Source: Adiantum capillus-veneris
Taxonomy: Eukaryota > Streptophyta > Polypodiopsida > Polypodiales > Pteridaceae
DNA: 64,000 bases
Assembly: GCA_014529385.2 (NCBI GenBank)
Contig: CM043969.1
Span: forward strand, 20,920,946-20,984,945
Direction of reading: 5' to 3'
Positions 21,166 through 31,154 of the stretch are shown piece after piece (the stretch's first letter is position 1; each line of letters opens with the position of its first letter). Made by a program: the position numbers and the translations under genes. The notes under the pieces were generated by a model. That model ran no database searches, was not told the DNA's origin, and saw nothing but the letters and a program-made list of their open reading frames with translations.

Positions 21166-22059
21166 ATGAATTTGAGATCGGGCAGGAATCTCCGGAATAG
21201 TCAACCAAAACAAGGGGAACCAACAAGTGTCATATCAACCGAGGGACGTGTAAACCAAAGTTGGGTGCAACCATTAGATCCGATCTTTGAAGGAAGTGTC
21301 TCTGATACTTCTTCGGAGAGATCTTACGAGATTTTCACCGAAAACTTGGAACACTTGAACCTGAACAACAGAGAAAATATGGCAGCAGGATCATCAAACC
21401 CTTCCGCCACCATGAAGTTATTGTTCATAAAATACCAATACGACAATGAGCAAGGTGCCAAGATCTACAAAGATGGAATGGACCGCTATTGTGTAAAGAT
21501 AGAAGAGAGACCTAGTGAGTTCAAGGACTTAGTGCCTGTGAGCTATAGCGGAGATAGATATCTAGATGACGAGGGTACCATGTACTTGGTAGTCCTAAAC
21601 CCTAATATTGTGGACAAGTGGGGATTGATGGGCACCAAAGACAAAATAGATGAAGAACTCGAGGAGAAAGCACCAATAATGAACTTCCCTAATGCGAGGT
21701 TAAGAAGAGAGAATGAAACTACAAGGATCAACACTGATAACATCTATGTGGGGCTATACAAATATAATAATGGGGAGCAAGATCTCTATTATAGATGTGA
21801 AGAACCCTACACCGGAGAGTTGACAGACAAAAAAAGACTCTATGTCTTTACCTACACAGAGGGATCAGAAGTGAAAATTGCCACTTACGACAAGTATGGG
21901 AGGCAATACTCAACAATGGGCAAGAGAGAATTCGAAGGATATACATACTTTGGGGGACCACTACATCAGTATTATGTTACTTCTAGCTCACATAGACCAA
22001 CCAACAACTGGAGTGCAAAACTCAATGACAACAGGAGGACAAAGAACTCAGGTTGCTGA
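21166..22059 (+). pseudogene. TE-C gag N-terminal part
   Basis: Starts at the ATG of MNLRSGRN; an upstream in-frame TTG at 21163 is not preferred. The first 70 residues are acidic and serine-rich. Then come two similar-looking blocks (LFIKYQYDNEQGAKIYKD and VGLYKYNNGEQDLYYR, each followed by a region rich in Y and D), which could be an internal duplication. I do not know a function for this N-terminal domain; TE-B has the same one. The frame is lost near 21960-22050 by a small indel and gag continues one frame over. Confidence 0.8.
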
Positions 22060-23068
22060 CTCTTTCAGTCAACCTTGGGACTCGAAGCTCGGACCAATGG
22101 GATCATTACATTCCAGAGAATCAATGGAGACGAATCGAGGTAGTGCAGTTCCAATCCCCACCTATACCACTCCAGGTCCAAGGTTTGAAGCGGAACCATC
22201 ACATTTACCTCCTAGTAGTAGATTCAGGGCGGGGGAACCGACAAGGGTAACCCATGAAGTCCATGATGCTAGAGAAAGCTTTAGCCGGGACACAGGAGCA
22301 ATGAGACTGGTAGCAGACCATAGACGTATGAGACCATCTCAAGTCGCGAAGTGTATGCCAAAGAAGTATGGTGGTTCAGGAGATCCATATGCACATGTGT
22401 CACTCTTTAAGCAAGTCTTAAGAGCTGAGCAGATAACAGATTTCCATACACAATACGAGGGATTTGGTCTTACTCTAGAAGGTACTGCATTGACATGGTT
22501 TCAACCAATGAACATAGGGGGATTCCATGACATTGACCATTTGCTAAGAGAGTTTTCTGAGGAATTCTCAAAACGAGGGATTAAGCACAATACGGTCTCA
22601 CAAATATATGCTTTTAAACAGAGAGAACGTGAAAAGGTGAAGGAAGCTTCACTTCGCTTCAAACAATACATTGAGAGATGTCCAGTACGTGAACGACCAC
22701 AAGATGACAGACTATCTGTTCTCTTTATTGAGGGACTGAGGAACGACACTCTCAAGAAGGACTTGCACTTGAAAGCTTGTACAAGTTTCGAGCAAGTAAC
22801 GAGAGAGGCATTGTACTTAGTGGATAATTGTACGGTTTATGGAGAGGTGTCAGCGGATACAGATTTTGCATCCAGTAGCTCCTCCTCCGTAGCGAGCGAG
22901 ACTACCACTAAAAAGAATGTTCAAACAACAACCATGCCAAATGTAGAGCAAATGATAGAAGATGCTCTAAAAAGGATGGCACCACACCAAAAACCATTGC
23001 CAAAAACACTGAAATGGTGTGCTATTGAACAAAAATGGACAAATCATCCAACAGAGGAGTGTTATTAA
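21990..23068 (+). pseudogene. TE-C gag core (capsid region)
   Basis: Continues gag in the next frame: RPSQVAKCMPKKYGGSGDPY, GFGLTLEGTALTWFQ, FSKRGIKHNTVSQIYAFKQ, LSVLFIEGLRN and TREALYLVDN, the retrotransposon gag family pattern. Ends at TAA (23066-23068) directly after EECY. The matching TE-B codon is TAC (Tyr), so this is a single-base premature stop inside gag. The frame then stays open to the zinc knuckles. Confidence 0.85.
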
Positions 23069-24616
23069 AACAAAGGGTATGTAAGGGAGCGCCAGTACGC
23101 ACCTCCTGCTCAATTAGCACCACCTCAGATACATCCAGTACCTCGATACCCAACGGGAAGTGTACCAGGACCTATGGGGATAGAAAGACCGCAACCGGTA
23201 TTGGGACAACAACCACCTTTACCAGGAGCAAGACCAGTGGGCATTAGATATGCACCAACCTTAGAGAATCAGGAAGAACAAGCCTTAGTGCCTGTTCAAG
23301 CCTATTATGAAGAATCTGGTGCACACATGTCTCCAACTATGTATTACCCACCAGAAGAACCCAAACAACCAGAACCATGGGGCATGATTGGGAATGTTGG
23401 AATACCAACAATTACAAGTGCTTCTGATGAAGAGAGATACAATTTGGACGCAAGAACATTGATGTTCATAGCTCATGGAGGGTTAACAGGACAAAGACCA
23501 TCCTATCCACAAAGGACGAATCAAATGGGACCAAGACCAGCACTAGGACCCTGTTACAAGTGTGGAGGTGACCATCTGATGAATGTTTGCCCACATACGA
23601 AAATCATTAGAATTAACGCTTATTGCACTGAGTGTGGGGTTACTCACTTCATTGAGGATTGTTCAAAGAATCCAAACAAAGTGCAAAAGACGACATTGAA
23701 TATGCTAGAAACTATTCCTACCAGCAGTGGGTCTGAAAATGAAACTCTGATACCAACGCAAGTTGCTACTAGAGCTCAAGCTAAGAAAACCACTAGAGAA
23801 CCTGAGAATGGAAAGTTAGCGACTGAAGTGGTTAGTCAAGGACCGCGGAGTCAGAAAAACACATGGAAAGCTAGAAAAGCACGCATGAAGTTGAGAAAAG
23901 AACGTGAAGACACTATTCTAGCTGAGGAACTAAAGCAAACTAAAGGTAGATTAGAAAAACTTGAGAGTCAAAACGGGAAACGAGAGATGAGCCCGGAAAG
24001 AACGAAACAAAAGAGTATCAAAGAAACAACGAGCTTAAGCTCAGGGGGATCAGTGCTAGTCGACAAAGTACACGAACCATTGGACGCACTGATGAGAGCT
24101 TACGAAGCTAGGTTAAAGAACAACCAAACACAAGAACAGAGGTGGATTACATACCCAAACGCGGAATTGGAAAAGCAGAGACTTGAAATGTGCCAGAGAA
24201 TGATCGAGACTGCACAAGCCTTATTAGAACCACCAAAAGAAACAATGAATTGTGGAAAGGAAAACCCAATTCAGCAAGAGACTATCGTTTCACGGGTAGC
24301 TGAAAAGACTCTCAGTGCACAAAATCCTGAAAATACACAAAAGGATGACCGCATAGTATTGAACACAACCGATCAGGAGATAGAGAGTTTTCATCCAGTC
24401 ATACAGAGGATTTACGGAAAAGATGAGGATTACAATGAATTTTGGAAACAAGTGAGAGAGGCAACGGAGTGGGGAATTTATGCTTATCGAGTTATGCCTT
24501 TTGGTCTAACCAATGCTCCCGCAACCTTCCAGAGGCTGATGACGCATGCTTTCAAAGCATACTTAAGGCTGTTTCTGAAATCTACATGGATGACTTATGT
24601 GTACATTCTCTACTGA
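23069..24616 (+). pseudogene. TE-C gag zinc knuckles fused to RT fragment by deletion
   Basis: Same frame as the gag core. PVGIRYAPT, then two knuckles CYKCGGDHLMNVC and CTECGVTHFIEDC (CX2CX3HX4C, about 23552-23665), then a K/E-rich helical segment. At about 24457 the sequence passes from FWKQVREA straight into GIYAYRVMPFGLTNAPATFQ, which is mid-RT. Compared with TE-B the whole gag-proximal protease and the N-terminal half of RT are missing. One base is lost near 24579, so the frame ends at 24616 and the YMDD box lies in another frame. Confidence 0.85.
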
Positions 24617-25650
24617 GAGATGAGCATCTAGAACACCTAAGAAAAGTATTTGAGAAATGTAGGACATATCGCATTTGTCTCAATCATGAGAAATGTGTGT
24701 TTATGGTCCGACAGGGCAGAATTTTGGGACATATTGTCTCACAAAACAGAATATCCACAGATTTAAAAAAGATAAAAGTTATAGTGGATATGCCTAGACC
24801 AACCAATGCGAAACAAGTACAGAGCTTTCTGGGACATTGTGGATATTATAGACGATTCATTTACATGTACGCTATAATAGTCCAACCACTTTATAGGCTA
24901 ATAGTGAACTTTGAATGGACAGAGGAGTGTGAGGAATCGTTCAAGAAATTGAAAGAGGCACTCATTACTGCTCCAGTCTTGAAATCACCAGATTGGGAGA
25001 AGATATTCCATGTGCATATAGATGCTTCGGCATATGCAATAGGATGTATTCTGGCTCAGCCAGAAGAAGGAAACATGGATTTTCCTATCTGTTACGCCAG
25101 TCGACAGCTCAACAATGCAGAGAAGAAATACACCACAACAGAGCGAGAAGGATTAGGAATGATCTATGCTGTGAAGAAATTTCGGCATTATCTTCTAGCC
25201 AACAAGTTTGTGTTTTTTACGGATCACCAAGCCTTGCTCTACCTAGTGAATAAACCATGCAATACCGGGAGAATAGTGAGATGGTTCATTATCTTACTGG
25301 AATTCGACTTCACGGTAGTAGTAAAGAAAGGAAAAACACATCTTAGAGCTGATCATCTTTCGCGATTGACGAATGGAGAAGACCCTATAGGAGTAGATGA
25401 CGACATGCCAGACGCGTACTTGTTCAACATCAAAATGATACCTAAGTGGTCTCAAAATGTCGTTAACCTATTAACCTATGGAGGAGAGTTCGATAGAAGA
25501 GAATACAACCTGAAACATATTGCTATTCAGCAATCCAAGAATCTTCAATTGGTTGCACGAAGGTTGTATCAATTGGGAAATGATCATGTTTTACGACTAT
25601 GCATCATTCCTGAGGAATATAGTATATATGTGCGCGAAGCACATGTTTAG
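24575..25650 (+). pseudogene. TE-C RT palm/thumb and RNase H
   Basis: YMDD at 24583-24594 (IYMDDLCVHS), RT thumb and connection (GRILGHIVSQ, FLGHCGYYRRFI), then RNase H with HIDAS (about 25015), ATTEREGLGMIYAVKKFRHYLL-type helix and FFTDHQALLYL (about 25216), all catalytic positions present. RADHLSRL ends the RNase H. No second archaeal-type RNase H follows, unlike TE-A. Ends at TAG 25648-25650 within the first zinc module. Confidence 0.88.
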
Positions 25651-25929
25651 GAATGTGCATTTCATTGTTCAAGAAGGAACACATATAGGAATTTGTTACA
25701 ATTAGGAGTCTATTGGCCAGGAATGAAAGAAAGCGTACATGAATATGTCACTGTATGTATTGTATGTTCATCAAAACCGCCAGCCGAGTATTCGACATTA
25801 TATCAGATAATGATCGCTCCAGAATGGAGTCAGTATATTGTTGAATATCTCACAAATAGAACTTTCCCAGAAGGAACGTCAAAAGCTCGTCAGAAATCTG
25901 TAGAGACAGAAGTGGAGATTACGCTTTAA
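25630..25929 (+). pseudogene. TE-C first H2C2-like zinc module
   Basis: Across the TAG at 25648 the same frame goes on: REAHV, then HCSRRNTYRNLLQLGVYWPGM, then VTVCIVCSSKPPAEYS. This is the layout of the integrase H2C2 domain (H, H, C, C) and its typical YWPGM. It is followed by about 50 residues and then, after a +1 frame change near 25918, a second complete H2C2 module at 26012-26145. I see no integrase core between the two modules. Confidence 0.7.
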
Positions 25930-28346
25930 TAGGAGATCAACTCTATAAGAGAGGTAAAGACAACCAGCTTAGGATTTGCGCATTAGAGTCTGAGTATGTG
26001 ATAATCCTAGAGCAAGCTCATGGAGGAGTAGGTGGAGGCCATTTCTCAGGTGATAAGATAGCAAAACTTGTCTTAGCCGCAGGAATATGGTGGCCAACAT
26101 TACATATGGACGCTGAGGAATACGTTAAACGGTGTGATGACTGTCAGCGGACCAAAGTACCACTTAAAAGAGATGATATGCCGCTTAGACCAATGATGGG
26201 GGCAAGAGATTTTGCAAAATGGGGGATTGATTATGTCGGACCCATTTCACCTCCTGCACATAAGACTCATGCACAATACATCATTGTGGCTACAGACTAT
26301 CTAACAAAGTGGGTCGAAGCAAAGGCAACTCAAAAAGCAGATGCCAGGACCACGGCACAATTTCTATATGAATACGTCTTTGTACGATATGGATTGCCAA
26401 TAGAAATTGTGAGTGATCGAGGCACACATTTCATAAATGAAGTGATAGAGATCCTTCTAGATGAATTCATGGTAATCCATAGGAAATCAGCCCCGTATCA
26501 TCCACAAGCAAACGGACAAGCTGAAGCAACAAACAAAACCATATGCACGGTCCTTACGAAGATTGTATCTGAGTCGAGAACTGACTGGGACCAGAAGTTG
26601 CATTCAACATTATGGGCATATAGGGTAGCATATAAAACATCAATAGGAACGACCCCATATAACATGGTTTTTGGGCTAAATGCTATCTTACCTATAGAAT
26701 TCTTGATTTCAACATTAAGGGTGGCTAAGGACCTAGGGTGGACAGGGCACGAGCTCTCTGATAGAATAGATGACCTGGAAAAGCTAGATGAGCTTCGCCT
26801 AAAAGCAGTAGCTTCCATCTACGCTCAAAAAAGGCGACAAAAGGAATTTTTTGATAAGCATGTGCGGACTAAAGAGTTTAAAGTTGGGGACTGTGTCCTA
26901 GTTTACACTCTGAAACAGCATGCTAAGAAGCTTAAAAAGCGAGGGATGGGGCCTCTGGTGATTAAAGATCTATCACCAAGTGGAGCCGTCAAGCTTGCTA
27001 CATTAGACGGAGAAGAAATGCCCAATTGGATTAGTGGATGCAGAGTGAAAAAGTATCTGTTGCCGCTAACACAAGACATGCTTCTCAAAATACATCAAGA
27101 AAAGCTGCGTGTCCAGAAAAAGAAAAAGATTGAGGAGGAAGCGCAAGCCGAGGCGAAGGAAAGAATGGAGAAAAGAAGACTACTGCGTCAGAAACAGCGC
27201 AATGAAGGAGCAATACGAATAAACGCAGTCAGTATAACAGAAATGGATAATGACAAAGAAGAACCTATCATTGAATGCAAAGTAGGAACCAACCAAATCA
27301 AAGCCAGAGCACTATTGGATTCAGGAGCTCAAGCTAACCTACTTTCACTCAGTTTGTATAGACAATTGACAAATGACACTAAACTACAAACTGCCAAGCA
27401 AGAGTTAAAGAGTTACTCTGAGAATTCAATCAAAACTGTCGGATGCACAGTTTTACATATACAGATTAACCAATATGTGTATCCTCATATGTTTTACGTG
27501 GTTGAAGACCAAGCTACACAACATCCATTATTGCTAGGAAAACCATGGCAGAAGCAATATAATGCAATGATTGACTGGAGTTCTAATTCAGTGCTTATCA
27601 AATACGAAGATGAAAGTCAATCAGTTAAGTTCACCAAAGGAGAAGAGCCAACTCCAAAGGACGAATCCAAAGACAAAGATAAACAACAACCAGAGAAAAA
27701 GAAGAAGCATTGGCAACCAAAAGTTTCTATACAACCGGATTACTCTTCGACGAGGAATTCTCAACAGTGGATAAGGAAGACAAGCAATAATATAACAGCT
27801 CAACCTTGGAAAAAAACGGAGTCAAAGTTGGTATGGAGACCAAAAAAGGCTGTGCCAGAGAACACAAAGGTGGAAAACAGAGTCTTCAATACCAGACAAC
27901 AGAGTGATTCCAGACAATCAAGGACAGTGAAACAGATCTGGATTCCAAAGAAGTTCATGACGGCACAAAGCTATAGCAAGCAAATTTGGATCCCAAAGAT
28001 TTGTAAACAGGAACTCCCTTCAATACAATCAACGGAAACTCCTAGGTATTTCAAGGCGAGGAAATCAACACACATAACAAAGCAGGTTTGGGTCGCAAAG
28101 AGTTTGTGGCAAGCACAAGCAAAGCGGAAGCACGTTTGGATTGTGAAAAAAGACAACAAGGTAACGAAGAATCCATCTACTGATTCTACTACCGAAGTGC
28201 CAAAACCAACCCAAAACCCGACCACCAATCCTTCAATCAAACAAAGAGCAGCTTTATTGGAAAGACTGTTGTATCATCGCTCTACAATTGCATTGGGAAC
28301 TTATGACCAAAACAACTACAATGCTTCACCCACAGACACTTCATAG
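25930..28346 (+). CDS. TE-C integrase with C-terminal aspartic-protease-like domain and W-motif repeats
   Basis: Open 782 codons from 25998; no ATG start, so it was part of a longer polyprotein. Zinc module HGGVGGGHF... CDDCQ, catalytic D,D,E at GIDYVG (Asp 26229), VSDRGT (Asp 26414) and GQAEATN (Glu 26523), then the C-terminal fold (FKVGDCVLVYT, GMGPLVIKDLSPSGAVKLATLD). A charged helix (27100-27200) leads to a retropepsin-like domain: ARALLDSGAQANLLS (Asp 27318) and HPLLLGKPWQKQ (about 27525). The tail is Lys-rich with repeated tryptophan motifs of the type KQIWIPK, QVWVAK, HVWIVKK, LVWRPKK (about 27700-28160). Protease after integrase is not the usual gypsy order. Confidence 0.85.
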
Positions 28347-28368
28347 TCGTCCGGGAGGACTCAGACTA

Positions 28369-28380
28369 GGAGGGGGGGAG
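28369..28380 (+). other. TE-C internal polypurine tract
   Basis: GGAGGGGGGGAG, 23 bases after the pol stop. The identical 12-mer lies directly before the 3' LTR. It could be an internal plus-strand primer or the relic of a former 3' end. Confidence 0.75.
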
Positions 28381-29977
28381 GTATACAGGAGCTACAAAGC
28401 AGCTACAAGCGGAAAAAACAAAGAAAAACAAAAATTATATTACAAGGGCAGTGTCTTACATGATTTTGCAATTTTTTATGTTTGATTGCGGATATTGATA
28501 ATATTTATGCCCTTATATACCTTGTTTTGCAACAAGAAGAGATCAAATGATGAATTTGGGTCTCTAGATGTGTAAATATCACTAAATAAGAGTGTTTTTG
28601 GAGCTAAAAAGTGGAGAAAAGTGGTAATCCAAGTCCAGAAATCACAAAGAAGTTTATATTCATATACACAGGGTTACAAGCTATTTATCGTGTATGTTTG
28701 GAATTTTTTGGCTTCAATTTGCTATTTTTCTTTATTTTTTATGATTTTCTTAATAAAATTAAAAGAAAAATAAAAAAGCAGGTGAAATGAGATCGGAAAA
28801 AAGAAAAGAATAGACGGTGATGATCCTAATGACAAGGGCAACCCATGGTAAAAATGGGGTACAATTCTGAAAAAGTTGCGGAAAGCCCGAAATGACAGAA
28901 TTTTGGCAAAGTGGACAGATTTCTCAGAAACAGGTCAAACGGAGTCCAAATTGAGAAATTTCAAATCCTAAAGTGCATTTCACGACGAGATAGGAGCACA
29001 TGTCAAATTTGGTAACAAGTGATCCGGGAAGCCCGAAGTTAAGTATTTTTCACTTCACTATCAAGCTCATTTCCACTATTACCTTCTTGGAGAGAGCAAA
29101 GAGCACACAGGAGCATCCGACCTTCTACCGCCTTCTACGACTGCTACGAGAGCTCAGTGGACACCAGACATGAGAGGTAGACTCGTTGCCATAAGCTTTT
29201 CATGCTTATCGTTAACTTTTGTCGCGAAAACTCACCAAAACCAAGAAACAAGAGCAGACGGGGAATGGGGAGGAACGCTAGGTAGGGGCACAACCGCCTA
29301 ACCAAACCTTGCAAGAACTTAGAGGTGGGTTACCCTAGTATAGGAGATGAGTTTCTAGCACTCAAAGCTCAAGAAAGAACGACTGGAAAAACCCTAGGTC
29401 AACAGAGCCTGCAAGAGGCAAATAGAAAAAAGTTGTCGGAACGACACAAAACTTCTCAGGAAGCTTAACAACATCGAGGGCAATGCAACCTTGGAGTATC
29501 TCCGGGTTTGGATCACCAAAAGTAGGTCGGAACAACCGATTCGGCGGCGGACACACAAAGCGTCATTTTGGCATAACGGCTAAAATTGACGACCAAATTA
29601 CATGAAACTTCACAAGCAGCTTCAAATATACATGGATGACTTATGTTTGCAAGCAAAACCCAAAAGAAAGTTGATCCACTTACCGATGGTGAAAAAGACG
29701 CTTTCGGGCAACCAAATGGAGAAAGATGGAGAACGGGGAGCCAAAGTCAACCAAATAGGTGGCTTCACAACATATCCAATGAGCTGGAAATGCAACTCTC
29801 GAGAAGAAAAGTTGAAGAAATTCAACTCCAAGGCAAAAAGACGACTTCGGAGACTGAAATGCCTATAAGGGGGCTTTTTAGCTAAACTGATGACTTTTTA
29901 AGTTGAAAACTAGTTAGCAGGGCTTAGGGCACTAGCACAAAGCATTCTTTGCACAAAAAGACCAACATTTCAAGAAA

Positions 29978-30001
29978 AGACATCATACGCGTATGATGTC
30001 T
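29978..30001. repeat. Palindrome copy 5, TE-C leader 2
   Basis: Perfect 24-nt palindrome, identical to copy 1. Confidence 0.97.
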
Positions 30002-30261
30002 CACAGCATGATTTTCACATCCATTTCAACATTTGAGTGGATAGCATCATTCCACATGTTAATCACATCCTATGAACCAAGTATCATGAGAATTGGAGTT
30101 AGAAAACCCAAGGAAAACCAAAAAGACGCAAAGTAGGCCATAAAATTAATTTTTGGTCCTAATTTTGTCAAAATAACTCCAAACTCATTGAAACTTTGTA
30201 GGATTGTTGATTAACACATCTACAAGCTATCTGGAACCAAAAAGCACCATTTTGACACAAA

Positions 30262-30285
30262 AGACATCATACGCGTATGATGTCT
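30262..30285. repeat. Palindrome copy 6, TE-C leader 2
   Basis: Perfect copy, 284 bases from copy 5. Confidence 0.97.
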
Positions 30286-30546
30286 ATTTGCACTTACAGA
30301 GCCAAAAATGCTCATTTGTCATCATACATCCATTATATATATCTAATACATGCTACATATGAAGTTTGGAACCATTTGGTCAAGTGGATCACCCCATTAG
30401 CCCAATTCAGAGAAAATCCTTCATACAAAGCCTATTTTTGTCCCAAATCCAACATATTCAAGTCCAAACCAAGATTTGAGTATAAACAGTCCTTCACTAG
30501 CACATGGAGAGTCCACAGAACCAATCCCATGAAAAATTGATGAAAA

Positions 30547-30570
30547 AGACATCATACGCGTATGATGTCT
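30547..30570. repeat. Palindrome copy 7, TE-C leader 2
   Basis: Perfect copy, 285 bases from copy 6. Confidence 0.97.
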
Positions 30571-30681
30571 CCAGAGCCATTTTTAGTCCAAATTCTATCC
30601 AAACTTGATAAATCCACTGAATAAGCCTATCTAAAGCCAAAACCAAGCTTATAGAGAAAATTGGTCCAAAAATGCACTAAA

Positions 30682-30705
30682 AGACATCATACGCGTATGA
30701 TGTCT
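30682..30705. repeat. Palindrome copy 8, TE-C leader 2
   Basis: Perfect copy, 135 bases from copy 7; the matching step in leader 1 is 125. Confidence 0.97.
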
Positions 30706-30964
30706 CACTATGTGATTTTGGCACCTCAGGGCTTCAACCACCAAACAGAAGTGTTCTACATGCCATTTGAAAGTAATCCACCAAGTTTTACCCAATTTGG
30801 ATCATAAAATCCAATTCCCTTTCAAAATTTTGCCAAGAGCCTGAATTGGACTAAACTGGCCAAAACTTGACCAAATGGGATCCAAACTCAAATCCAAGCA
30901 TATGATACTCATGTATACACTATCAGTTACAAGCACAACCAATATGAAGTCATTCTGACACAAA

Positions 30965-30988
30965 AGACATCATACGCGTATGATGTCT
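30965..30988. repeat. Palindrome copy 9, TE-C leader 2
   Basis: Perfect copy, 283 bases from copy 8 and 190 bases before the ORF3 ATG. Confidence 0.97.
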
Positions 30989-31154
30989 CAAGCATGTTTT
31001 TGAGCCCAGTTTGCATATTTTTTCACCTACATTGCATCCTTAGGCCCTGAATAGCTTATGTTTCAATTTTCAAGTCATTTGAATAGTTAAAAGCTTCATT
31101 TCGGCTTTCAGTACTAAAAAGACGCTAACTTCTGAAATTGGAGTTACAGGATCC

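Larger units (their letters stand above)
28381..31154 (+). other. TE-C leader 2 (before ORF3) with five palindromes
   Basis: 2.77 kb between the internal polypurine tract and ORF3. No intact gene. A short coding-like piece at about 29626-29660 reads IYMDDLCLQ, echoing the RT active site. Palindromes start at 29978, 30262, 30547, 30682 and 30965 (spacing 284, 285, 135, 283), the last 190 bases before the ORF3 ATG. The stretch 29080-29300 has some likeness to LTR-end words (CTACGAGAGCTC, CAACCGCCTAAC) and may hide an old LTR; this is weak. Confidence 0.8.

Noticed and set aside
19977-31154. CRISPR or site-specific recombination array made by the 24-nt palindromes
   Set aside because: The intervals are long and the context is a eukaryotic LTR element leader; no recombinase gene is associated.
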